Shown here: piece by piece, positions 38,901-46,305 of the stretch
Position numbering within the stretch: the stretch's first letter is position 1
Layout: each line of letters starts with the position of its first letter
Notes under the pieces: generated by a model
Database searches by the model: none
Seen by the model: only the letters and a program-made list of their open reading frames with translations
What the model was told of the DNA's origin: nothing
NCBI RefSeq assembly: GCF_900182915.1
Contig: NZ_FXUG01000010.1
Span: 62,001-126,000, forward strand
Reading direction: 5' to 3'
Source: Neorhodopirellula lusitana
GTDB taxonomy: Bacteria; Planctomycetota; Planctomycetia; Pirellulales; Pirellulaceae
Length of the DNA: 64,000 nucleotides
Position numbers and translations under genes: made by a program

Positions 38901-39821
38901 GTACATGGAGTGATACTCGACCACATCCGGGAACTCAGCGATAAGCTGCTTTAGAACGATCTCGGCCTTGGCAAGCTGATTGGCTTGAATCAGCAAGCCA
39001 ACGTACTCCGGTTTCACTTCACTATAGGTAGGGAACTCCGCGAGCAACTCTTCGAACCGTTGGATCGCAAGCGGCAAGTTCGACAGGCCTGCCGCGTTCC
39101 GCGCCGCACGAACCATCACCCCGCGTCGCAGTTCCTGCGTCACGATCGGCTCCGGCAACGTCTCAGCCCCCTGAACGCCTCCTGTTTCTGACGCCATCTC
39201 GCCCCCCGGAAACTCCAGCAGCTCAACCTTTTGTGGATAGCCACTCCACTTTGGGGCGGCAACGATGGATTGATGTTGCAGCGGCGTGGCAGTCAATACC
39301 GTGCTACCACTGTCGCTCGCAAACGTCCCAGGGACGGCCGCGTTCAATGCACCAGCGTCGTAGACACCCGTGCCTTGCATACCAACCCCAGCATGGTCAA
39401 CCAAACCAATCGGGCTGGCTAACGGACGACCTCGCGAACTGTGAGTACTGGGAAGTCGGCTCGGCAGATGACGGGAGACCCCGCCAGGCACCGCACTCTG
39501 CAAACCGCTCTGCAAACCACTGGGCAAACCACTGGGCAAAGGACTCGCAACACGGGCCCAGTTCGGAACACTGGCCTGATTCGGCAAACCAACCGTGCCC
39601 TGGGTCGTCGCGGCTTTCGCCACGACAGACTCAGTTGGTTGCCGAACGAAGGCAGCACTCGTGATGTCAGTGGCCTGGCTCAGACCGCCAAGGGGAGCGA
39701 AGTCATACTCTTCAGCGAATGACCTACTGGATGCTCCAGCAAGCAAGCACCCAACCACAAGCCCCCAAGACGCAAAACGCGGGGAACGAGATCGTCGCGG
39801 TCCAGGTTGTCGTCGGTGCAT
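35979..39821 (-). CDS. BcsC-like TPR / outer-membrane beta-barrel protein
   Basis: About 1280 residues if it starts at the ATG at 39821; a further in-frame start at 39869 adds 16. A signal peptide ends near SRSFAEEYD. After a low-complexity Pro/Ser/Gly stretch come many TPRs (roughly 200-940), e.g. KHDLAASSLQQIVNRSDA and DHRGAETTFRHALTLRPGD. The last 320 residues alternate aromatic and polar residues like beta-strands of an outer-membrane barrel (FLIAGYAHRFLRP, GLRWRTPRDVHLGITGF, MYRFAGYSDSNT, HWYSIYGGARIDSD, final KVYTSVGVGAFCTIRLP). This is the layout of BcsC/AlgE-type polysaccharide exporters. It faces the BcsA-like gene tail to tail. Confidence 0.82.
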   Translation of the reverse strand: MHRRQPGPRRSRSPRFASWGLVVGCLLAGASSRSFAEEYDFAPLGGLSQATDITSAAFVRQPTESVVAKAATTQGTVGLPNQASVPNWARVASPLPSGLPSGLQSGLQSAVPGGVSRHLPSRLPSTHSSRGRPLASPIGLVDHAGVGMQGTGVYDAGALNAAVPGTFASDSGSTVLTATPLQHQSIVAAPKWSGYPQKVELLEFPGGEMASETGGVQGAETLPEPIVTQELRRGVMVRAARNAAGLSNLPLAIQRFEELLAEFPTYSEVKPEYVGLLIQANQLAKAEIVLKQLIAEFPDVVEYHSMYANVMLQQGKHDLAASSLQQIVNRSDASPQVQITYARILAWQGKQDSARQFYESRLRSLGPLPFKVDADLASLLLELDRPGEAIEVLTRLLQADPGSPSVTAALVLANARIGNDDIIHSYLESLRENPSFDQVSRLGLADKLYREGHDQLALQLYQDATLIAPDDVAVRLRIARVFVRLYDMPAAKSTLDGLADRSDERDVRLETANYMTAVGEHARAYAIYQSLLSSDPADVDVLQGAGSLSLAIGDHRGAETTFRHALTLRPGDVALSQLLAESLLKQFRVEEAALVLEPAPQVTRSSGSNSQGAVPRSDIAAAASIADIMVRGKQFSSAEAFCDAAISSTDGHPAPLSLRIQLKTTLGFAQLYQGRNIEALDTFTLVKKMQGGNTAKLRYGLHQVLENLDRHGEAEQVLSTELGAFAPVTRDRVTIAKLAMSDCRCDLAQRLLEQALAFDPSNELVMILLAESRSMCNRCSGACDDRGEYQSVLVKAPMNTRAQLGLARSYSRTNLFANGNKYYEKILTAFPQHDLARLEQARLTFAWKGADAANCKYIAAKTRNRPQDFLPRSTGLDVDLSHLEIEYQQAGFRLQSIEAERSAKFYKDWRPRYAMGKYRELNQIDPTNQESLFDLGQVYATLNLTQKAIDQYQYLLSKDPCHTEARIALRRMQLETHPQLSNSFEYEYRSGRQGLTDITTMRLETLGVRPMGDQDEFLIAGYAHRFLRPKQGTSADGNVGILGIQTKPLDFVNFFAIAEFEQYDAGFRTRVPFRTGLRWRTPRDVHLGITGFLENVAANGESIRQDVYRGGLELNAAANLSWRWDVDAMYRFAGYSDSNTTHEVVMQSNFLLSPGRNQWRLKSGLNFLSFDEQTVFNANPDDLFGILHPYFSPDAFSFGTSGLEYRRWVSPHNFRGADEHWYSIYGGARIDSDSVGYGLVELKAHRDYRGWLSTDVKTSGIFSKVYTSVGVGAFCTIRLP
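39496..39543. repeat. four 12-bp tandem repeats in the BcsC-like gene
   Basis: Units CTCTGCAAACCG, CTCTGCAAACCA, CTGGGCAAACCA and CTGGGCAAAGGA. They encode a Pro/Ser-Gly-Leu/Gln linker (SGLPSGLQSGLQS) after the signal peptide. Length may vary between strains by slippage. Confidence 0.75.
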
Positions 39822-40028
39822 GGCGACAGTCAAATTCAAAGCGACCACGGTGGTTGAAGCTGAATTCACGTCGGCGAAAGCGACCGCTCGCGATTCAAGA
39901 GTGATTGGGCTGGCACACTTTCATCGGATATGCCGGTTATGCCCAATAAGACAATCCCACAAAGCCTGCCGATTTATCCGGAAGTTGGGGGGGAAATCAG
40001 ACTGAAGCAGGATCCGGAAGGCGACTAG

Positions 40029-40193
40029 CTGGCCACCGTTAAGCCTTCCCAAGCAGCAACGCTGGCCAAGCTTCGCAAAAAGGCAGATGACATCGCAAAG
40101 GACGAGGCTTCACCCGGTGCGGTTTCGATTGTCTACGTGGATCTCAACCACGAGCCACTTTGCCTAACACGCCCGCCTAACACGCCCGCCTAA
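40029..40193 (+). pseudogene. possible C-terminal gene remnant
   Basis: After a stop at 40026, the frame runs LATVKPSQAATLAKLRKKAD and on to NHEPLCL before dissolving into the 13-bp repeat and ending at a TAA. The middle is convincingly protein-like, but there is no start codon. It may be the tail of a deleted gene. Confidence 0.3.
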
Positions 40194-40226
40194 CACGCCA
40201 GCCCAGTAAGCCTGCCCAGCAAGCCT
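40162..40226. repeat. five 13-bp tandem repeats
   Basis: Three units of GCCTAACACGCCC (the last ending in A) followed by two units of GCCCAGTAAGCCT/GCCCAGCAAGCCT. The period is kept exactly while the sequence shifts from one type to the other. Confidence 0.8.
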
Positions 40227-40262
40227 GCCCGTTCAGACTCACCCGTGTCGACCTAAACGACA

Positions 40263-40300
40263 ATCCCGCCGGCTCCAACGAAGCCGGCGGGATGTCGTTC
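40263..40300 (-). terminator. terminator of the metallophosphoesterase gene
   Basis: ATCCCGCCGGCT / AGCCGGCGGGAT, a 12-bp GC-rich stem with a 7-nt loop, 20-60 bp after the stop of the leftward gene. Flanking GACA/TGTC extends the stem. The T run is weak. Confidence 0.7.
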
Positions 40301-40322
40301 ATTCGTTTTATCGAATTCGATA

Positions 40323-42335
40323 CTATCGAGTTGGGACCAACTCGGCGTTTGCCCCCAGGGTTCCCTTCAATGCAGACGAGCTATGGTCCAACACGAACGG
40401 ACCCAGCTTCCGGTCGAAGTGCAGCAACATCACAGTGTCATCGCTGGGTGAAGAGCGGCGGGCGGGCGTGAAGTTGGCTTGATAGAGTTCGCCTTTGGAA
40501 ATCTTCACTTCATCGATCTTACCAATGAAGGGACGAGTTGGCTCACCAGCCTTGCCAGGATCCGCGCCGACATAGAGCGGCAATCGGTTCACGGTCCGCT
40601 TCCCGCTTCCAGGCTTGGAAGCCACTAGCTTCCCATCGACGTACAAGCGAACTTCGTTGCCGTCATAGACGCCGGCTAAGTGTGACCAACGATTCGTCGG
40701 CAAAACGTTGCTAGACCGCGAACTCACATAACGCTTGCCCAAGTGCACACTAAACTGCGGCACGCCTTCCTTCATGAAGAATGCGAACTCGCTGCTATGC
40801 ATCTTCGCAACAATGCCCTGATCTCCAGCAACCTGCGATGGGTTCACCCACGCTTCCAAAGTGAAAGGTCCGTTCGGCAACTTCAAGTCAGCTGATCGAA
40901 CCAATAACGCGGAACTTCCGTCGCGGACGTTCAAGCAACGATTCTCAGTCGCCTGAAAATAGTCCGCAGGGACCGCTCCCAGCTTCAACGATACCGGCAT
41001 CGAAGTTGGTGGCAAGCTGATTCGTGCCGACTCACCAAGGTACTCCTTCTCAAAGACCAAACGTGGAACCGTCAGCTTCGACTTGGGATTGGCGGCACGG
41101 CTCAGTGCGATCTCAAGCTTCTTCGTTTCACCAGACTCGATCGTGAAGTGATCGTGGTCAAGCGAAGTCAACCAGTCTCGGCTTGCTGGATCGAATGACA
41201 CGGTCATGTCAATGCTACGAGGTGCCGTGTTGGTTAACTCATAAACCACCACGCCGGAACCATTGCCATCGACATCCAATTGCACGTCATTGCTGACTTG
41301 CTTAGGACGTACCTTGCGAGCACCATCGACTTCGGCCAAAAATTCCGGCGTGAAGTCCGTTGGGTCAATCACCGCGCCCACGGGCAAGGCCGCAACGGTA
41401 ACCGATTCAGGACGAACGGTAACGATGTTCAGGTGATGCAGGTATCCCGCGTCAGGGATATCAGCCGACAAATTTCCGCCCGTTGCCGCAAGAGCATAGT
41501 AGGCAATCCCGTCTTTGGGACCGTCAAAACGCATGTGGTGAATGTGGCCCGCGAACACAGCACTCACGTTGCCAGCATCGCGAAGCATTCCGTGAACCAC
41601 ATCCCAGTTGCCACCGGCGTATCCACCACCAATCCAACGTGGGTGATGCAAGAACACGAACACGTGATCCAGATCCTTGTGCAATTCAAGAGATTGCTGC
41701 AAGAACTTCAACTGTTCGTCGCTCATCTTCTGCAACCGACCTTCGCTGAAACTCTTCTCATTGGTGACCGGGTCGCCTTCGTCGCTGTAAAGGACGATGA
41801 AGCCGGAGTTCTTGTGTTCGAACGAATACCACAGTGGCCCAAAGTGCTCTTCGTAGTTCGACTCGTGCTGGCCTTGGGGAGCCTCGCCCTTGCCACGCCA
41901 GTAAACGTCGTGGTTTCCGGCTACCGGGAACCAACGCATCTTCAGCTTTTCCATGATGTCGCGGTACTCGGTCATCTCGGTCATCCACTTGGGTGACTCG
42001 TTGTAACCTTGGACCAAATCGCCGACCGTCATGACCAGGTCGGGATCGAGCAGGTTGGTGTCAACCACTGCTTGCTCAAGAACTTTCAATCCCGCTGGCA
42101 CACCGCTGGTACGGTCTCCATAGATCACAAAGTGAAAAGCGTCTTCTTCGGTGGCCAGAGGCAGCACGCGAGAAACGCTGCGAGTGGTGAATGGTTTTTC
42201 GGCATGTTCGTGTGAGTGTTCATGCGAGTGTCCGTGTGCGCCTTCATGCGCATCAACGACAGACTGGGTGCTTAGGGTGACAAACAGCGTGGCTGCGATT
42301 GTCAAACGAAACGAAAGGCAATTCATGGAGTCCAT
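40323..42335 (-). CDS. secreted metallophosphoesterase with LamG-type domain
   Basis: A 670-residue protein; starts at 42335 or, equally well, at the ATG at 42326. After the signal peptide comes a striking His-rich segment (HEGAHGHSHEHSHEHAE). The calcineurin-type phosphoesterase motifs follow in order: VIYGDRTSG, TVGDLVQGYNES, AGNHDVYWRG, FVFLHHPRW and FAGHIHHMRF, which supply the two-metal site. A beta-sandwich linker follows, and residues 470-620 form a concanavalin/LamG domain (GPFTLEAWVNPSQVAGDQG; LAGVYDGNEVRLYVDGKLVA). The His-rich stretch may buffer or capture metal. It probably hydrolyses phosphate esters outside the cytoplasm, with LamG binding a polymer. Monocistronic, with its own terminator. 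Confidence 0.88.
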   Translation of the reverse strand: MDSMNCLSFRLTIAATLFVTLSTQSVVDAHEGAHGHSHEHSHEHAEKPFTTRSVSRVLPLATEEDAFHFVIYGDRTSGVPAGLKVLEQAVVDTNLLDPDLVMTVGDLVQGYNESPKWMTEMTEYRDIMEKLKMRWFPVAGNHDVYWRGKGEAPQGQHESNYEEHFGPLWYSFEHKNSGFIVLYSDEGDPVTNEKSFSEGRLQKMSDEQLKFLQQSLELHKDLDHVFVFLHHPRWIGGGYAGGNWDVVHGMLRDAGNVSAVFAGHIHHMRFDGPKDGIAYYALAATGGNLSADIPDAGYLHHLNIVTVRPESVTVAALPVGAVIDPTDFTPEFLAEVDGARKVRPKQVSNDVQLDVDGNGSGVVVYELTNTAPRSIDMTVSFDPASRDWLTSLDHDHFTIESGETKKLEIALSRAANPKSKLTVPRLVFEKEYLGESARISLPPTSMPVSLKLGAVPADYFQATENRCLNVRDGSSALLVRSADLKLPNGPFTLEAWVNPSQVAGDQGIVAKMHSSEFAFFMKEGVPQFSVHLGKRYVSSRSSNVLPTNRWSHLAGVYDGNEVRLYVDGKLVASKPGSGKRTVNRLPLYVGADPGKAGEPTRPFIGKIDEVKISKGELYQANFTPARRSSPSDDTVMLLHFDRKLGPFVLDHSSSALKGTLGANAELVPTR

Positions 42336-42830
42336 TTCTTAGGGTGGAACAGAGGTTCAAAGGCTGAAACCAGCGGTGACGAAGATCCAACAAAGAACTC
42401 AGACAAGGCCGGTGGCGCGGGGCAAGAACCTATCTTCACAATGAGCATTTTTGATTAAGAAAATGCGTGGGAATCATGAAACAACTGGATTCTGCTTTCG
42501 ACAGTGAACCCTACCAAACTCACGAGGCATGGGCCCCCATCAACACCCCCGACGCCTCACTTCCATGCGGGGGAGTCGCTGCCTTCTCTATAGAAAATAT
42601 TGAAGAAGCCGAAACGCTTTAGGGGAGCACAGGCTTCATTACGAGCGGAATAACGCGGCAACCAAATGACTAAGAAGCGAGCGAGAAGACGTTCACACGA
42701 TCTTAGCATTCTCATCGCTCAAAATACGCAATCGGTTTGTATCGTCTCCCGCAATCAAAGCCCGCCAACGGTTTGTGTGTTGGACAACGACGGGCGTTCG
42801 AATAATCTTTACCATTCAAGGAGGACATGC
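42336..42830. other. 495-bp divergent region
   Basis: It separates the metallophosphoesterase from the DUF1559 gene. An in-frame extension of the DUF1559 gene reaches back to 42666, but its codons look non-coding. A 12-bp palindrome ATGGGCCCCCAT-type site lies at 42529-42540. Nothing else is recognised. Confidence 0.5.
42818..42824 (+). promoter_or_regulatory. strong Shine-Dalgarno deciding a GTG start
   Basis: AAGGAGG, six bases before the GTG at 42831. An ATG at 42827 is out of frame and terminates quickly. Confidence 0.75.
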
Positions 42831-43961
42831 GTGTCCATCGTTCACCGAGTCGCACAAGACCACCAGCTTAACGCGTCTAGCCCACGCTCCACTCGTCGCA
42901 GTGGGTTCACTTTGGTTGAACTACTGGTTGTCATCGCCATTATTGGCGTTCTTGTCGGGCTCCTTTTACCCGCGGTCCAGGCCGCACGTGAAGCCGCTCG
43001 CCGAATGAGCTGCCAGAACAACATGAAGCAGTTCGGGTTGGCCATGCACAACCACATGTCTGCTTTCCAAGCCTTCCCACCCGGACACGTGAACTACGAT
43101 GAGTCCAAGAACCGCTACAAGACCGGTGGCTGGCAACACGGTCAAAACGAATTGGGCTGGCACTGGCTGCCAATGTTGTTCCCTTACATGGAACAACCCG
43201 CGTTGTGGGAACGCGTCCAAGTGTGCGAAGACGATCGCAGTGACGAACACACCTCGAACCCATGCGACCACTGCGAGTACATGGACGACAACTTCAACTT
43301 CGGGCGTGAACAGCTCTCCGGGTTCGACCAATGCCCTTCCGCACCGTCGGACACCACCCAATTTTCGGATGGCACCTACGGCCTCGAGGCACTCGCCAAG
43401 GGCAACAACTACGCTGCCAGCTGGGGATCCGGCGATATGCTGTCTTGGGAAGAAAATGAAACCCGCGGTGCATTCGGTACCTACTATGTTTCTCAAGAGA
43501 AAATCATCACCGCAGTGGGCGGCGTTAACACAGCAGGCGACCGTTTCCAAAACCGCAACGGAATGCGAAGCCGTGACTTCTTGGACGGCCTGAGCAACAC
43601 GATGGCGATGAGCGAAATCCTTTCGGCCGGCGATTCCAAGGACATCCGCGGCACTTGGATGTCACCTGCCATGGGTGCCACCATCTTCTCGGCCTTCTAC
43701 AACCCCAACTCCTCCGAAAAGGATGTACTGGCCGCTTGTGACGAAACGATTCCGGACGATGTTCCTGGGCAATTGCCTTGTCTGGAAGAACGCGACACCT
43801 CCGCCATCTACGCGGCCGCTCGCAGCCAACACGTCGGCGGCGTCAATGTCCTGATGGCTGACGGAGCAGTTCGTTTCATGACCGACTCAGTTGACAACCT
43901 CAATATCTGGCGACCACTAAGCACCGCACAGAACAAAGAAGTGATCAACGAAGGACTTTAG
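42831..43961 (+). CDS. DUF1559 protein with prepilin-type N-terminus (second)
   Basis: A 376-residue protein starting at the GTG at 42831. The segment SGFTLVELLVVIAIIGVLVG (residues 24-43) is the prepilin-type signal, with Gly25/Phe26 at the cleavage point and Glu30 at +5. The usual DUF1559 sequences follow (AVQAAREAARRMSCQNN; KQFGLAMHNHMSAFQ; late HVGGVNVLMADGAVRFMTD). Compared with the copy at 8053, the leader before the cleavage site is longer (24 against 9 residues) and the central part is Cys- and Asp-rich (NPCDHCEYMDDN). It is followed by a lipoprotein gene after a 340-bp gap. Confidence 0.9.
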   Translation: MSIVHRVAQDHQLNASSPRSTRRSGFTLVELLVVIAIIGVLVGLLLPAVQAAREAARRMSCQNNMKQFGLAMHNHMSAFQAFPPGHVNYDESKNRYKTGGWQHGQNELGWHWLPMLFPYMEQPALWERVQVCEDDRSDEHTSNPCDHCEYMDDNFNFGREQLSGFDQCPSAPSDTTQFSDGTYGLEALAKGNNYAASWGSGDMLSWEENETRGAFGTYYVSQEKIITAVGGVNTAGDRFQNRNGMRSRDFLDGLSNTMAMSEILSAGDSKDIRGTWMSPAMGATIFSAFYNPNSSEKDVLAACDETIPDDVPGQLPCLEERDTSAIYAAARSQHVGGVNVLMADGAVRFMTDSVDNLNIWRPLSTAQNKEVINEGL

Positions 43962-44301
43962 TCACCACTTGCGAGAGTGACGCGACGGCTTACTCAATTT
44001 TGCATCTCAGCGAAGTCGCTGGATGCGACTATCTCAGTGGTCGAAACTGACTGGCGGAGCGAAACAATCTCTCCGGCTGCAAAAAGCCACCATGTATTGC
44101 GGCGGGCGAAACACTAAGTCTCCAACGTGCCAATGGGCACAAGGCGGCTTAGCCTCGTCCGCTGCGGCCTTTGGTTCGCAGTAGTATCTCGTTCGCTAAA
44201 GCTTCCCGCTCAAGACGGCAATTTGTTCACGACAACTCGCTACTCAGCTCTGTCTGAACGAGGCACAAGTATCACAATCCTACACTACTAGAAAAGAAAC
44301 G
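43962..44301. other. 340-bp stretch without a gene
   Basis: No convincing frame on either strand. It presumably includes the promoter of the lipoprotein gene at 44302. Confidence 0.5.
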
Positions 44302-44712
44302 ATGAAGACGAAACTTTGTTTGGCAATCACGATGACTGTCCTCGCATTCACCTCCGTGGGTTGCGGGTCGTCCGCCCCGCCTAAACCAACCGATGAACAA
44401 AACGCCTTTGCCAGCGTCGAAGGACTCGGCGACATGGCTGGTGACGACGCTTCGTTTGCAAAAGCATTCGTCGCCGGTGCCGTCCCGAAAAATCGCAAGG
44501 ACTACAGCGAACGAGGATACGAAGTCGTTGGTGAAGCCACTTTCAATGGCGACACCGTGACTGTACCTGTCAAAATTTTCGGCGGCGTTCATTCAACCGG
44601 TGGCAATGAACGAGCGGGTGCGTCGACCAGCACGGCGACCGAAACCGAAAAGGTGTGGACCCTGATCCGCATTGAAGACAAGTGGAAGTTGAAAGACGCT
44701 CCACTCAGCTGA
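44302..44712 (+). CDS. small lipoprotein (136 residues)
   Basis: A lipoprotein signal (MKTKLCLAITMTVLAFTSVG with Cys21) is followed by a compact alpha/beta domain of about 110 residues (EEQ-like helix, then YEVVGEATFNGDTVTVPVKI and WTLIRIEDKWKLKDAPL). The alternation of strands ending in WTLIR..DKWKL resembles the NTF2-like or lipocalin-like folds seen in small secreted proteins, but I cannot assign a family. It pairs with the upstream DUF1559 gene as the lipoprotein at 9386 does with its DUF1559 neighbour. Confidence 0.75.
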   Translation: MKTKLCLAITMTVLAFTSVGCGSSAPPKPTDEQNAFASVEGLGDMAGDDASFAKAFVAGAVPKNRKDYSERGYEVVGEATFNGDTVTVPVKIFGGVHSTGGNERAGASTSTATETEKVWTLIRIEDKWKLKDAPLS

Positions 44713-44726
44713 ACCTTCCTCAACAG

Positions 44727-44765
44727 GCGTTTTTCGGTGTGCGTTTAAGCGTCACCGAAAAACGC
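44727..44765 (+). terminator. hairpin after the lipoprotein gene
   Basis: GCGTTTTTCGGTG / CACCGAAAAACGC, a perfect 13-bp stem with a 13-nt loop, 15 bp after the stop codon. It is not followed by a strong T run, but the stem itself carries T and A tracts, so it could act in both directions. Confidence 0.65.
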
Positions 44766-44970
44766 TCTCGTCGATTATAGAGTTCACTCCATCGACCTAA
44801 TCAGCGGCGAGTGATCCAGACGCCCAATGTGTTTCGATTCGCCCATCGAGTAGTCTGCCCGGCGTTCCTGGCAGAAACCGAAAGCGCGATCGTCGCTCGT
44901 CGACCCAATTGAGGTCGCGCCGTCCGCCACTCGAGCTCAACTCGATTCCTTTCATCCTCTCCGTTCACGC

Positions 44971-46305
44971 GTGCCCAAGAATTTGGCGAATCTCTCGACT
45001 TCCGCCTTCTCAGTTCGGATCGCGGTCACAGCCATTGTGATCACATTCCTTGCCGCCTGGGCAGTCCTGCGTGCTGGCACCGATTCGGCGACCCAACCAG
45101 CCCCATCGACCGTCACCCAATCGCGTGCTTCGATCGCGGCAAACCCCGCGTTGACCGCTTCCCCTTCGGCACCGCCCCAACGTGGGATTGAAGAACGACT
45201 GCCCCCGCGTGCTCGTCAATCGGTCGATGCCTGGCGGCAATTCGTATCGGCAAAATTTGCTGGCGATCATTCTTGTGCGGAATGCCACGAAGCTGAGTAT
45301 GCCGCCCATCAACGGTCCGGTCATTCACGAACATTGACACTGATGCATCAATCCCCCTTGGCCGATAAACTGGCCGAACAAGGCAGCTACCAAGACTCAC
45401 GCCGAGACCAGACCTTCCAGTTCAAGACCACCCCCAACCACTCGAGCAACGTCTCACCGAAGCAAGCCAGCGACCAACCCAGTGAAGCGTTTCTGGTCAG
45501 TGAGGCAGCCCACGCGGCGGGAGTCGTGGTCCCGGTAACGTGGTTGCTTGGTTCCGGCATCCATGCTCAAACGCCGATCGCGGTTGATGAAATCACGCAA
45601 AGCGGCGTGGAGTTGCGTTGGTCAGCATTCGCCGGTCAAGAAGATATCGGGATCACGCCCGATCACGAAAGGTTCGACGACTTCCAGGCCGGCACGATCG
45701 AGTGCTTCGGACGACCACTCGACGCGTCCGACATCCGTGCTTGCCTCGGTTGCCACAGCACACTGGCTGCACCGCCATCGCTTCCCATCATGCAATCGCT
45801 AGTCATTGAAAATGTGGGCTGCGAACGATGCCATGGCCCCCGGAAAGATCACGTCACGCTTGCCAAACAAGGACTCGCCGAACAGGCCAAACCACTGCTG
45901 AAGTATGAAACCGCGGAAGCTTACATGGATGCCTGCGCGACCTGCCATCGAGACGAATCGTCCGTGCAAGCGGACGCCACGCCCAGCGAGTTGGCGAGGT
46001 TCCAGCCTTACGGAATCAAACGCAGTCGTTGCTATCTTGAAACGCCAGGGAACCTGACCTGTTCGACCTGTCATGATCCCCACGACACGGTCTCGCACGA
46101 TCGATCCCGTTCGATCGCACAGTGCAAACAATGCCATGGCGGAACCGAGGACGGTCCATCCACCAAACACGTTGGACCGATCCCGATCGATTCCCAAACG
46201 GTTTGCCCCGATCAGCCATCCGGTGACTGCATCGAATGCCACATGCCCGCTGTCTCTTGGACTGCAGGGATTTCATTCCATGACCATTGGATTCGAGTCC
46301 AATGA
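44971..46305 (+). CDS. heptahaem cytochrome c, membrane anchored
   Basis: A 444-residue protein that probably begins at the GTG at 44971. One membrane segment or uncleaved signal lies at residues 14-35 (SVRIAVTAIVITFLAAWAV). Seven CxxCH haem sites follow: Cys102 (CAECH), 258 (CLGCH), 284 (CERCH), 322 (CATCH), 364 (CSTCH), 385 (CKQCH) and 420 (CIECH). The first haem is well separated from the other six. It resembles the cytochrome c554/NrfB-like multihaem group, and no catalytic motif of nitrite or hydroxylamine enzymes is obvious. The stop overlaps the ATG of the next gene (ATGA at 46302-46305), so the two are translationally coupled. Electron transfer in the periplasm is inferred. Confidence 0.88.
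   Translation: MPKNLANLSTSAFSVRIAVTAIVITFLAAWAVLRAGTDSATQPAPSTVTQSRASIAANPALTASPSAPPQRGIEERLPPRARQSVDAWRQFVSAKFAGDHSCAECHEAEYAAHQRSGHSRTLTLMHQSPLADKLAEQGSYQDSRRDQTFQFKTTPNHSSNVSPKQASDQPSEAFLVSEAAHAAGVVVPVTWLLGSGIHAQTPIAVDEITQSGVELRWSAFAGQEDIGITPDHERFDDFQAGTIECFGRPLDASDIRACLGCHSTLAAPPSLPIMQSLVIENVGCERCHGPRKDHVTLAKQGLAEQAKPLLKYETAEAYMDACATCHRDESSVQADATPSELARFQPYGIKRSRCYLETPGNLTCSTCHDPHDTVSHDRSRSIAQCKQCHGGTEDGPSTKHVGPIPIDSQTVCPDQPSGDCIECHMPAVSWTAGISFHDHWIRVQ

Larger units (their letters stand above)
39822..40322. other. 501-bp intergenic region with repeat, gene remnant and terminator
   Basis: It contains the BcsC-like promoter region, a 54-codon frame without start (40029-40193), a 13-bp tandem repeat and a strong hairpin serving the metallophosphoesterase gene. 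Confidence 0.6.
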
